Source: Planctomycetota bacterium
GTDB taxonomy: Bacteria > Planctomycetota > Brocadiia > JAJRTI01
Assembly (NCBI GenBank): GCA_024278415.1
Contig: JAJRTI010000001.1
Coordinates: 1-16,816 of the forward strand
Direction: 5' to 3'
Length of the DNA: 16,816 nucleotides
The notes under the pieces were generated by a model. That model was not told where the DNA came from and did no database searches. It was given only the letters and a program-made list of their open reading frames with translations. Both the position numbers and the translations under genes were made by a program. Of this stretch, positions 1 through 6,801 are shown piece after piece; positions within the stretch are counted from its first letter, which is position 1; each line of letters starts with the position of its first letter.

Positions 1-925
1 CGCCCTTCTCTGCCGCGGCATTCAATGCGCGGAACTGCGCGGGTGACAGGCAATAAGCCGATGGAAGCACGATCAGCCGGTACTGCGCCAGCCGAGCAGC
101 CACAAGATCCCGCGGAGCGAGCATGTCATACTGGAGGCCCAGGTCCTCGATGGCCTGCGTCGCGCCGCAAACCGACTGCACGTAATCGCCCCAACGCCGG
201 CACGTGCCCACCGCGAGCGACTCCATCGAGAAGAGAATCCCTATGTCCGCCGGCTCGCGCTGGGCCCCGCGCAGCAACGTCGCCATGCCCGAACGGATGT
301 CCGCCATCTCCTCAGCGATCCACTCGCCGTGCGCGTTCGCAAAGCCGTTGACCGACACCATGCCGCCATCCCGATAGGGCTGGAAACTGTACTCCCACGA
401 CGTGTAGTAGCTTGCGCCGTCGCAACCGTGGACCAACATGTACCACGGATGGAAGCGGTCGTAGCGCTCGTTGCTGTCGTCGAAGTCATACCCCGACCAC
501 GCGGCCACCGAATCGTCCTCGCCGGCCCAACACCGCAGCAATTCGCGCTGGATTCCGTCGTACGCAATCGCCGCAAGCGCGCACTTGTCCATCAACGCGC
601 GGTAATCGAAGCCGTTGAACGCGGCAGGGCTGGACATGCCGGACATGCCAACTCGCAGCCCCGGGTGCTTCTCCCGCAGCCGGCGCGATAGCTCCGCGAA
701 CAGCCCCACGAACTCGCTGTCCATGAATCGCCGGAACTCGACCCACCGCGCGATGTTTGTCGCCCGCTTCGCGTCCTGGAGTTTCATCGGTGTCACCGCG
801 TTCCACGCCTCGAACGTCGTGCCCCACGATGCGTTGAGCGCGGCCACGTTCGCATAGCGTTGCTTCAGCCACGAGCGGAAGCGCTGGAGCGACAGCGGCG
901 ACCAGTCCAGGTCGTTCGGCCAGCC
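1..925 (-). pseudogene. C-terminal continuation of the GH42-like hydrolase, in frame after the TAG, cut by the window edge
   Basis: Reading the minus strand from 925 in the frame of the upstream segment gives 308 further codons without another stop. The protein resembles a GH42 barrel and the start of its trimerisation domain. Near the beginning it has RFRSWLKQRYANVAALN and SWGTTFEAW, typical of the region after the acid/base residue. YYTSWEYSFQ follows, with Glu910 (codon 392-394) as candidate nucleophile, 184 residues after Glu726; classical GH42 enzymes have about 170. Near the edge, YRLIVLPSAYCLSP fits the amidotransferase-like trimerisation domain. The first in-frame ATG (787) has no ribosome binding site, so independent translation is unlikely. 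It is read here as the severed end of one gene, either a true pseudogene or a base error at the TAG. Confidence 0.75.
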
Positions 926-3121
926 CTACCAGCCGATGGACTGCTCGTCCCCGGAGATCACGCAATCCGGCTGGCACACGGCCGCGGTCTCCACCTGGCG
1001 CAACATCTTCTTCGTGAGCTTGTCCACGTACTCGGGATCGTGCAGCGGAGGCTTGCGGATGGGGTTACGCAGCTCCGTCGACTTCACGTGCACCCGGCCG
1101 AAGCCAAGGGGGTTGACGCGGATGTTGTGCGCGAGCCTCGGCCGAATCGTGGAATCAAATACGCCGTAGTAGGTCGCGGCGTCCACGCCCAGCCTCTGCT
1201 CCTCCGCCATCATCGCGAGGCCGGCCGACGAGTTGGCGCCCCACCAGCTCATGCCGCTCCATTCCTGGAAGAAAAACGCCGGCCGGCGCTGCTGCTTCAG
1301 CGCTACGTGCAGCCGCGCGCGGTCCAGCACGTGGCCTTCTGCCGCGACCACGGCCTCAATCAACAGCGACACGGCACGCGGCGAGCGATTCAAGCCGCTC
1401 AAGTCGATTCCGATCTCGTTAGTCCCCTCCTTCAATTCGACCTCGCTCACCTGATCGCAGATGAGCCGGCCCCATGGGTCATACACCTCCACATTCACCA
1501 CGGCCCGCAAACGGGACGACTCGATCGTCAGCAAGGCCTTACCAGGCGCCAGAGGATCAAGCGGTTGCGGCAGAGCCGCGATGCGGCTGATCCGCGCGAT
1601 CTCGCGGCCCGGCACTCCGACCATCGCCAGGTCCAGCACGCGGCCATCGCGGTCCAATGCCGCCACCGCGCAGGCATTCGTGCCCCGAGGCAAATGCGAA
1701 ATCAAGAGCGAGTCGCCAGCCCCGACCACCTCATCGCTCAATGTGCTCCAGTATCGGTCCAGCCATCGCACGCGCAGCCGATCAGCGCTTGTGGAGGTGG
1801 GGGCGACGAGAACGTCCGAGCCGCGCACCCGCAGCGCCAGCGGAGAGTCCACCCTGCCCGCGGCCCACAGAGCCGACCGCAGCAGGCCCGCGCAGCACGC
1901 CTCCCAGCGCGGCATACCGACCATGTCCTTCTCGGCTCCGACGATGGGCAGCAGCGTCGTAGGCGGGACCTTGTTGCCTCCGCTCATGCGCACGACCGCC
2001 ACACGGCCCGGGCCGAGCCGATAAGCCTTGACCCACACCTTCGGCGACAGGGTTGCGGCCATGTCGGAAAGCGCCGCGGATACGAGCGGCGTTTCGGCCG
2101 CCTCTCCTGGAAGCTCAATAGAAGTCTTGCGACTGCTGTCGACCCACAGGATGCCCATGCTTCGTGAGCGCACAGCGTCGAGCATGGCGGCCTGCACGTC
2201 CTCAGAGATTCTGTCCCACGCCAAGCCTCCAACGATGCACACCTCATGTTTTCCACGAAGCGCCTTCTTCAGCTTGACAGCGGCCACCGGGTCGAGCGCA
2301 CCATTGTAATAGAACGGCACGACCGACGGCTCGATCTCGACGCGATGGGCCAGTTCTGCCGCGTCACGCACGGACGCGGCCGGCAATACGAACAGCGCGC
2401 GCAGCGGTCCTGCCGACAGTTTGCCCCACTTGAGCGCGGCTACGACGCGGGCCTGCCGCAGCAGCTTGGACACGTCCACTCGCGAACCCAGCAGGGGAGC
2501 GTAGGCTTCTTCAAGAGGCACGGCCTTGGCCTGGCTCAACCCCGGCGCCGCGCCCGCACTCAGACTTGCAGGAAGAACCTCGACTTCATCGATGGACAGG
2601 GTCTTCACCGCGCGCATCACGATGGCCAGCCGCCGCGTGCGGTATGGAACGGTATTCACCACCGCGCGGAACGGCCCGGCGTCCTCACCCTTGGGCACTG
2701 CCGGGACCGCGACCGCCGGCCCGTTGCCGGACTGCGCGATGAGTTGGAGCACTTCCGGATCGTCCGCGGCGTACACCTTCACGTCATGCGGGGGCAGCAC
2801 GCCCACGCGCTCGCAGTGCTTGCTGCGAATCACGACGCAGCCCACTTGCACGGGTTTGCCAAAGTCGATGACAAACGCCGCCATCCTGTAGCTCCAACCG
2901 ACCGCGTCCGGATTTGTCCACGCCAGGTAGCTGCGCGCGCCGGCCTTTGGCAGGCCATCGACGAGGTGCATGGCGTCGTTCGCATCGCGGCTGTAATGGT
3001 AGTTGGGCGGGACGACAAACTCGACTTTAGCGCCGAGCGCGAGGTTCCCGGCCTGCGCGCTTGCTGCAATCGTGCAACAGCACCAGAGCACGAAGATGAT
3101 CGCTGCGTGGAATCGAGGCAT
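926..3121 (-). CDS. Secreted GH42-like glycoside hydrolase, N-terminal 731 residues up to an in-frame TAG
   Basis: Probably hydrolyses beta-galactoside-type linkages outside the cytoplasm. The ATG at 3121 is chosen because GGAGG lies 9 bases upstream and a signal peptide starts there: a hydrophobic core at residues 6-20, with likely cleavage after AQA (24). Residues 26 to ~185 look like a discoidin-type carbohydrate-binding domain. Next comes a Rossmann-like segment resembling a glutamine-amidotransferase fold, then beta-rich linker domains. The TIM barrel begins near residue 610 (FFFQEWSGMSWWG). Glu726 in ISGDEQSIGW is a candidate acid/base residue. The TAG at 926-928 follows six codons later, and the same frame stays open to the window edge. 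As translated, the product would lack most of the barrel. The fold assignment comes from motif recognition; the exact substrate is unknown. Confidence 0.75.
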   Translation of the reverse strand: MPRFHAAIIFVLWCCCTIAASAQAGNLALGAKVEFVVPPNYHYSRDANDAMHLVDGLPKAGARSYLAWTNPDAVGWSYRMAAFVIDFGKPVQVGCVVIRSKHCERVGVLPPHDVKVYAADDPEVLQLIAQSGNGPAVAVPAVPKGEDAGPFRAVVNTVPYRTRRLAIVMRAVKTLSIDEVEVLPASLSAGAAPGLSQAKAVPLEEAYAPLLGSRVDVSKLLRQARVVAALKWGKLSAGPLRALFVLPAASVRDAAELAHRVEIEPSVVPFYYNGALDPVAAVKLKKALRGKHEVCIVGGLAWDRISEDVQAAMLDAVRSRSMGILWVDSSRKTSIELPGEAAETPLVSAALSDMAATLSPKVWVKAYRLGPGRVAVVRMSGGNKVPPTTLLPIVGAEKDMVGMPRWEACCAGLLRSALWAAGRVDSPLALRVRGSDVLVAPTSTSADRLRVRWLDRYWSTLSDEVVGAGDSLLISHLPRGTNACAVAALDRDGRVLDLAMVGVPGREIARISRIAALPQPLDPLAPGKALLTIESSRLRAVVNVEVYDPWGRLICDQVSEVELKEGTNEIGIDLSGLNRSPRAVSLLIEAVVAAEGHVLDRARLHVALKQQRRPAFFFQEWSGMSWWGANSSAGLAMMAEEQRLGVDAATYYGVFDSTIRPRLAHNIRVNPLGFGRVHVKSTELRNPIRKPPLHDPEYVDKLTKKMLRQVETAAVCQPDCVISGDEQSIGW

Positions 3122-3208
3122 ACGCTTGGGCCTCCAGCCCGTTAGGCGCTTACCGGCTTTCGAACGAGAACATGTTGTCGATGTGTGCGGCGCGAGGCGA
3201 CGTGGTTT

Positions 3209-3282
3209 GTAGTAGGGCAATTCATTGCCCGTCGAACGTCCTTGCTCTCACAAGGCAGACGGGCGATAAATCGCCCTACTAC
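3209..3282. repeat. REP-pair (REPIN/BIME-like) element 1
   Basis: Two inverted units, each starting with GTAGTA followed by a 7-bp hairpin. The left unit has GGGCAAT/ATTGCCC with loop TC. The right unit, on the minus strand, has GGGCGAT/ATCGCCC with loop TT. The whole arms, 3207-3233 and 3258-3284, are inverted copies with few mismatches. A GTAG head plus a short palindrome is the known layout of REP sequences moved by RAYT (TnpA-REP) transposases. No such transposase is visible in the window, so the REP assignment rests on architecture alone. Confidence 0.65.
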
Positions 3283-3310
3283 AAGCGGCCCGACGGCAGC
3301 GCCGCCGCCC

Positions 3311-3338
3311 CTTTTTCGTAGCGAAGTCTGCGAAAAGG
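3311..3338. repeat. Short inverted repeat beside the REP-pair
   Basis: CTTTTTCG (3311-3318) is nearly mirrored by CGAAAAGG (3331-3338) around a 12-base centre. It lies between the REP-pair and the long palindrome, about 205 bases past the helicase stop in the helicase's direction. It may be part of the same repeat block. It does not look like a clean terminator. Confidence 0.35.
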
Positions 3339-3339
3339 C

Positions 3340-3524
3340 GTAGTGCCTTCGCGGTCAGCAACCGCGACAAAAAAACAAGAAGTTGCGCGGTGTGCGTGCA
3401 CTCTTGGCAGGGTATTGCGTATTCCGTATCTAGGATCGCGATCCGAATACGCCATACGCTGCCGAGCGTGCACAGTGCGCAACTTCTTGTTCTTCGTGAC
3501 CGTTCCCAGTGGGGAGGGCACTAC
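3340..3524. repeat. Long imperfect palindrome (~185 bp)
   Basis: The outer ends are GTAGTGCC (3340-3347) and GGCACTAC (3517-3524). Inside, ACAAGAAGTTGCGC and its exact complement GCGCAACTTCTTGT (3477-3490) frame a further similar stretch, with GCGTATTC and GAATACGC near the middle. The centre is the perfect palindrome GGATCGCGATCC (about 3433-3444). Arm spacing differs by a few bases, so it is an old or imperfect hairpin. ORFs read through it are by-products of the symmetry. It may be a non-autonomous mobile element (MITE-like) or a large transcript hairpin after the helicase gene. Confidence 0.6.
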
Positions 3525-3543
3525 CTGTCGCGGGGACTTCGGA

Positions 3544-4866
3544 TCAGCGCCGGGCGCGGCTGCGCTTTCTGTTGCTTCGGCGATCGAATTTGCGCTTGGG
3601 TCGTCCGCCAGCACTGCTTCGGCCGAAGCTCTTCGGCGCGGGCTTGCTGGACCGGAAGGCCTTGTCGCAATGATAAGCGTGTCCCATTTCCGCGGGCACC
3701 GGCTTGCCCAAGAGGCGCTCTATTCCCCGCAGATACGCGCGATCTTCGGCGCAGCAAAATGAAATGGCGTCGCCATCTGCTCCCGCCCGGGCCGTGCGGC
3801 CGATGCGATGCACGTACGTCTCGGCTTCCACCGGAAGATCGTAGTTGATCACGTGCGTGATGTCATCCACGTCCAAACCTCGCGCGGCCACGTCAGTGGC
3901 CACCAGCACGCGATAGCGGCCCTGCTTGAAACCGTCCAGTGCTCTGGTGCGCGCGGCCTGGCTCTTGTTGCCGTGAATCGCGGTGGTGCGAATGCCTGCC
4001 GCGTCCAACTTCTTCGCCACCCGGTTGGCGGCGTGCTTCATCTGCGTGAAAATGAGGGCCTTGCTGACCTGGGGGTTCTTCAACAGGGAGGCCAGCAACG
4101 CATCCTTGTCGCTTTTCCCCACGAAGAGCACCTTCTGGTTGATGCGCTCCACCGCGAGCTTCTCGGGTGCGATGCTCACCCGCACTGGGTTGCGGACCAT
4201 GGTGTGGGCCAGCTTCACCATTTCCGGGGCCATTGTAGCCGAGAAGAACAGCGTCTGGCGGTCGGCCGGAATGTGAGACAGGACCCTCTTGATGTCGGGG
4301 ATGAAGCCCATGTCGAGCATCCGGTCCACCTCGTCGAGAATGAAGACCTCCACTTCATTCAGGTGGATGAATCCCTGCTGCATCAGGTCCAGCAGCCGGC
4401 CGGGGGTGGCCACCAGAATATCGACCCCGCGGTTCAGGGCCTTGACCTGGTGGAACTGGTTCACCCCGCCGAAGACCACGGTGTGGCTGATGCGCAGAAA
4501 ACGTCCATACGTTTTGATGCTCTCCCGGATCTGCGCGGCGAGTTCGCGGGTGGGGGCGAGAATGAGCGCCCGAGGGGTTCCTTTCCGGGCGCGCTGGTGG
4601 GTTGTCGCAAGCCGCTGCAACAGCGGCAGGGCAAAGGCCGCGGTCTTGCCGGTGCCGGTCTGGGCAGTGCCCAGGAGGTCCCTTCCCTCCAGCAAGTGCG
4701 GAATGCACTGCTCCTGGACGGGCGTGGGGGTGACGTACCCCTCCGCGGCCACGGCCCGCTGAACCTCCGGAATCAGAGCGCTGAACGCGCCTTGCGGAGG
4801 CTGGGGCTTCGATTGATGGGCAGATCGGGCTGTGCGCGTGCGCGACGCGTGTGCGTACTGTTTCAT
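3544..4866 (-). CDS. DEAD-box ATP-dependent RNA helicase, RhlE type
   Basis: Unwinds short RNA duplexes using ATP; RhlE-group enzymes act in ribosome assembly, RNA decay and cold adaptation. The 440-residue protein has the full motif set: Q motif around residues 28-53, Walker A AQTGTGKT (68-75), PTRELA (105-110), TPGR (154-157), motif II DEVD (178-181), SAT (209-211), motif V ATDVAARGLD (323-332) and motif VI HRIGRTARAG (353-362). It ends in a Lys/Arg-rich tail typical of RNA-binding extensions. The ATG at 4866 is preferred over an upstream in-frame start because AGGA lies about 8 bases before it and the earlier residues look unrelated to the family. Motif II is DEVD instead of DEAD; the Asp and Glu needed for Mg-ATP are intact, so activity is expected. 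Monocistronic by position. Confidence 0.93.
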   Translation of the reverse strand: MKQYAHASRTRTARSAHQSKPQPPQGAFSALIPEVQRAVAAEGYVTPTPVQEQCIPHLLEGRDLLGTAQTGTGKTAAFALPLLQRLATTHQRARKGTPRALILAPTRELAAQIRESIKTYGRFLRISHTVVFGGVNQFHQVKALNRGVDILVATPGRLLDLMQQGFIHLNEVEVFILDEVDRMLDMGFIPDIKRVLSHIPADRQTLFFSATMAPEMVKLAHTMVRNPVRVSIAPEKLAVERINQKVLFVGKSDKDALLASLLKNPQVSKALIFTQMKHAANRVAKKLDAAGIRTTAIHGNKSQAARTRALDGFKQGRYRVLVATDVAARGLDVDDITHVINYDLPVEAETYVHRIGRTARAGADGDAISFCCAEDRAYLRGIERLLGKPVPAEMGHAYHCDKAFRSSKPAPKSFGRSSAGGRPKRKFDRRSNRKRSRARR

Positions 4867-5117
4867 ACTTTTTCCTGGTCCGGGGTGATACAAATCTCTA
4901 CCCGCCGGACGCGAGGAAAAGAAAGGGCCGCAGTGATCGCGGCGATCGGGCGCCCCTACTTGCAGAGGCTGGGATCCTCGGCTCGAACTGTGGAGAAAAA
5001 TCGCTTGCAAGGGCGAAACGGATACACGCCCAGCGAAACCATCTTGAGGAGAGACCCCTATGAGCTAATTAGGATACCGGAACAGGGCCGAGAACGCAAG
5101 CGCGATATTTCACCGGC
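4867..5117. other. Intergenic leader between the divergent helicase and small-ORF regions
   Basis: Presumably holds the helicase promoter and 5' leader on the minus strand. I found no convincing -35/-10 pair, no RNA gene and no repeat. A GAGGAG sequence near 5045 precedes ATG-AGC-TAA, a two-codon frame that I do not regard as a gene. Confidence 0.4.
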
Positions 5118-5146
5118 TTGCGCAGCGCGGCAACGGCGCCTATACT
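5118..5146 (+). promoter_or_regulatory. Sigma70-like promoter for the small plus-strand ORFs
   Basis: TTGCGC (5118-5123), a 17-base spacer and TATACT (5141-5146). The -10 matches five of six consensus bases; the -35 is weak. Transcription would start near 5153, about 40 bases before the ATG at 5195. A CCAAG/CTTGG hairpin (5168-5183) would sit immediately before the GGAGG of that ORF. Confidence 0.4.
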
Positions 5147-5194
5147 CGCCATCGAAATCATGTGTGCCACCAAGTCTCACCTTGGAGGATATCG

Positions 5195-5356
5195 ATGTGT
5201 CGTTTTCAGCCGCCGCAATTGTTCGCCATGGCTTGGGCGCTGGAGGATCCATCCAGTGTCGGCCGCGTGGAGCGCATGACCGACGAGTGCCGGCATGGCG
5301 GCGTGTCGAAGGCGGCCTGCACGGGCCGGGGCCGTTCGCCTTCGTGGCCCGACTGA
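5195..5356 (+). CDS. Doubtful small ORF, 53 residues, unknown function
   Basis: Not recognised. The ATG follows GGAGG with a 7-base gap, one of the better ribosome binding sites in the window, and a promoter-like site lies upstream. Third codon positions are GC-rich in this frame, as in the real genes here. The protein has three cysteines, no signal peptide and no motif I know. The middle, LEDPSSVGRVERMTDE, looks like ordinary soluble protein; the end is Gly/Ser/Arg-rich and less convincing. It could be a true small protein, the first gene of a pair with the zinc-ribbon ORF 28 bases downstream, or the broken start of a longer lost gene. Confidence 0.35.
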   Translation: MCRFQPPQLFAMAWALEDPSSVGRVERMTDECRHGGVSKAACTGRGRSPSWPD

Positions 5357-5384
5357 CGTATCCACCATCACATAGACAGAAACA

Positions 5385-5594
5385 ATGTCAGTACGCGACT
5401 TCAATACCGTACAGCGAGCCGTCTTGGCAGGCGCACCGCCGGATGACATCCTGAAGCTGCTGCCAGCCGGCTCGCGCCTCGTGTTTGACGCGCCCTGCCC
5501 GACCTGCCACAGCGGTTACGTCGGCGAGACGCCGGAGCTGGCGGGCATGGGGAACTACGTGTGCCTTGCCTGCGGGCTGGAGTTCGCGACCTAG
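5385..5594 (+). CDS. Small zinc-ribbon protein, 69 residues
   Basis: Function unknown; probably a small zinc-binding protein. Two knuckles are visible, CPTC (Cys38, Cys41) and CLAC (Cys60, Cys63), separated by 18 residues: the spacing of a zinc ribbon. The N-terminal half, with AVLAGAPPDDILKLLPAG, is likely helical. The ATG at 5385 is the first start after an in-frame stop at 5373-5375, but its ribosome binding site is poor, which may mean coupling to the small ORF ending at 5356. It ends in TAG. Such ribbons occur in nucleic-acid-binding and redox proteins; nothing here decides between them. Confidence 0.6.
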   Translation: MSVRDFNTVQRAVLAGAPPDDILKLLPAGSRLVFDAPCPTCHSGYVGETPELAGMGNYVCLACGLEFAT

Positions 5595-5620
5595 TGTCGT
5601 GTCACGCTTGTGCCGGGCTT

Positions 5621-5697
5621 GTCGTAGGCCCGTGAGGGCCTTCTGTTCGTTTGAGATTTGCCAGGGGCGCAGAGGGCACCCTTATGGTCGCCACTAC
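5621..5697. repeat. REP-pair (REPIN/BIME-like) element 2
   Basis: The left end is GTCGTA (a one-base variant of the GTAGTA head) plus hairpin GGCCC-GTGA-GGGCC. The right end on the minus strand is GTAGT plus an imperfect hairpin GGCGACC-ATAA-GGGTGCC. Length is 77 bp. It has the same head-plus-palindrome layout as element 1, but the hairpin sequences differ. Confidence 0.6.
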
Positions 5698-5712
5698 GAG
5701 CGGGCCGGGCTT

Positions 5713-5789
5713 GTAGTAGGCCCGTGAGGGCCTTCCGTTCGTTTGAGATTTGCCATGGGCGCAGAGGGCGCCCTTATGGTCGCCACTAC
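5713..5789. repeat. REP-pair (REPIN/BIME-like) element 3
   Basis: The left end is GTAGTA plus GGCCC-GTGA-GGGCC. The right end on the minus strand is GTAGT plus GGCGACC-ATAA-GGGCGCC. It is 77 bp long, nearly identical to element 2, and lies in the second tandem unit. Confidence 0.65.
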
Positions 5790-5860
5790 GAGCGGGCCGC
5801 TCCCGCCGGCGACGCATCGCGCGTGATGACACTAGAGACCCAAGGGGGAGGGCGGCCGTG

Positions 5861-5895
5861 CAGAACACAAAACGCCCCGCAGCAGTCGCGGGGCG
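5861..5895 (-). terminator. Intrinsic terminator for the cysteine-rich gene
   Basis: On the minus strand an 8-bp stem CGCCCCGC/GCGGGGCG (5888-5895 with 5873-5880) with a 7-base loop is followed directly by TTTTGTGTTCT. It lies about 90 bases past the stop of the cysteine-rich gene. Confidence 0.75.
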
Positions 5896-5985
5896 CCTGT
5901 GGGGCTATCGAGTCAGCGGACCGCCCCGTCCGGCAGTCTCGCTTCGCAGCGACAACCCTGCGGGCGGGGACTTCAGACGACCGGA

Positions 5986-6327
5986 TTACCGCTCGCGCAT
6001 ACAAGCCGTACGGCCCGAGCCGTCGGTCTTCCAGTGGTTGCGGACGCAGTCGCAGCACGTGCCCTGGCGCTCGCACGTTTCCGACGTGCAGGGGCAGACT
6101 TCCGTGTTGCGCTCGAAGTTTCCGCACTTCGGCTCGGTCACCATCGTCATCCCGGTGGTGGCCTCTGTGCGCGGGGTGCGCGTGCACGCGGTCACGGGCC
6201 ACTGGTCGCTCTTGCTGTGAAACAGCATGCACTCACAGCAGATGCCGCGGCGCTCACAGCTCGTCTCCGTGCACGGGCACATCTCAAGGTTCTTCTCGTA
6301 GTTCGGGCAGTCCTTTGGGCTCGTCAT
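5986..6327 (-). CDS. Cysteine-rich protein with two DUF6485-like modules
   Basis: Function unknown; likely binds zinc or another metal. The 113 residues contain two copies of one pattern: Cys at 7, 17, 19, 24, 30, 31, 33, 48 and again at 68, 78, 80, 85, 91, 92, 94, 109. The spacing is identical in both. The cores, MCPCTETSCERRGICCEC and VCPCTSETCERQGTCCDC, resemble the single module of small DUF6485-type proteins, so this looks like an internal duplication. The ATG at 6327 is chosen because GGAG lies 8 bases upstream and the module starts right after it. A TTG at 6429 would add 34 residues with a hydrophobic stretch, so a secreted form cannot be excluded. It ends in TAA and is followed by a good terminator. 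Confidence 0.75.
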   Translation of the reverse strand: MTSPKDCPNYEKNLEMCPCTETSCERRGICCECMLFHSKSDQWPVTACTRTPRTEATTGMTMVTEPKCGNFERNTEVCPCTSETCERQGTCCDCVRNHWKTDGSGRTACMRER

Positions 6328-6431
6328 GTCGTTCGCTCCACAAGCAGGATTCGGGTAGGCGCACGAGCTGGCGCGAGTGGCGCTCAGCACGGAAAGGGCC
6401 ATGATAACGAGGCCGCGGGAGCGCGTCAAAT

Positions 6432-6449
6432 AGCCCCAGCCTCCGGGGC
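6432..6449 (-). terminator. Possible weak terminator after the GspE-N-like gene
   Basis: On the minus strand GCCCC-GGAGGCT-GGGGC is followed by TATTTG, about 20 bases past the stop at 6466. The stem is short and the U-tract poor. The same GGAGG could serve the alternative TTG start of the cysteine-rich gene. Confidence 0.3.
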
Positions 6450-6465
6450 GTGCGCTTCGGAGCGC

Positions 6466-6801
6466 CTACTCCATGTGCTCGCCCCGCTGCGCCTCGATGT
6501 ACTTGAGGATCTCGATAAGCTGCGCGTTGCTGAGCACGTTGATCTCGATCATAATGAGTCCCAGCAGCTCGTGTCGCTGGCCAGATTGCTTGAGTTGCTT
6601 CTGCCGCGACAGCGCATCATCGAGTTGGTGCTCACTAATGAAGCCCTTCTTCAACGCGATCTGGCCGAACAGTTCGCGGCCGGGCGCCTTCTGTAGTGGT
6701 GGTGGGGTCTTGCTCATGGTGGGGGCCGTCTGGTTGAACTGCGCTTGTGCGCGCAGGCGATTGGGGCTGGCAAAGTGGGACACGTCCTGATATACTGACA
6801 T
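6466..6801 (-). CDS. Stand-alone GspE/MshE N-terminal-like domain protein
   Basis: About 111 residues. The core, from [15 protein letters not shown] through [13 protein letters not shown], has the helix-turn pattern of the N-terminal domain of type II secretion/type IV pilus ATPases (GspE_N, MshEN). In those proteins it precedes the ATPase and can bind cyclic-di-GMP. No Walker motif follows: the protein ends with TAG right after this domain. It may be a free regulatory adaptor. The start is uncertain. ATG 6801 has an AGGG-containing leader about 10 bases upstream. ATG 6717 lacks a ribosome binding site but would remove a poorly conserved-looking Gln/Ala-rich lead. It is divergent from rpmE, with the starts 110 bases apart. 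Confidence 0.65.
   Translation of the reverse strand: MSVYQDVSHFASPNRLRAQAQFNQTAPTMSKTPPPLQKAPGRELFGQIALKKGFISEHQLDDALSRQKQLKQSGQRHELLGLIMIEINVLSNAQLIEILKYIEAQRGEHME
6788..6796 (+). promoter_or_regulatory. Extended -10 promoter candidate for rpmE-prfA-prmC
   Basis: TGATATACT is an extended -10 (TGn plus TATACT) without a clear -35. It would give an rpmE leader of about 108 bases. It overlaps the first codons of the divergent GspE-N-like gene if that gene starts at 6801. Confidence 0.4.

Larger units (their letters stand above)
5612..5795. repeat. Two tandem 92-bp units
   Basis: Copy 1 (5612-5703) and copy 2 (5704-5795) differ at only four positions by direct comparison. Each contains one REP-pair, listed separately. 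The high identity indicates recent duplication. Reading frames through the block repeat the same residues in each copy and have no ribosome binding site, so it is not coding. Confidence 0.85.

Noticed and set aside
926..928. Pyrrolysine or reassigned UAG at the in-frame amber codon
   Set aside because: TAG is the terminal codon of at least six neighbouring genes and RF1 is present with intact PxT and GGQ motifs; nothing here supports recoding.
860..2167. Plus-strand open frame of 435 codons opposite the glycosidase
   Set aside because: High-GC shadow of the minus-strand gene: rich in Arg, His and Gln, with no domain; the opposite strand carries a recognisable protein.
3279..3848. Several 110-150 codon frames on both strands around the long palindrome
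   Set aside because: Similar residues on both strands are a result of the palindrome; they overlap the helicase end and have no domain.
5040..5068. GAGGAG followed by ATG-AGC-TAA
   Set aside because: A two-codon frame with no conserved context; probably chance.
3808..5454. Plus-strand open frame of 548 codons opposite the helicase
   Set aside because: Antisense of a gene with every DEAD-box motif; the frame runs across intergenic DNA and has no recognisable domain.
5612..5795. CRISPR array
   Set aside because: Only two units in direct tandem with no spacers; the structure is a duplicated REP-pair.
5602..6404. Open frames across the tandem repeats with repeated EICxGRRGxPYGRHYERA-type residues
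   Set aside because: The repetition comes from the 92-bp DNA duplication; no ribosome binding site and no family resemblance.
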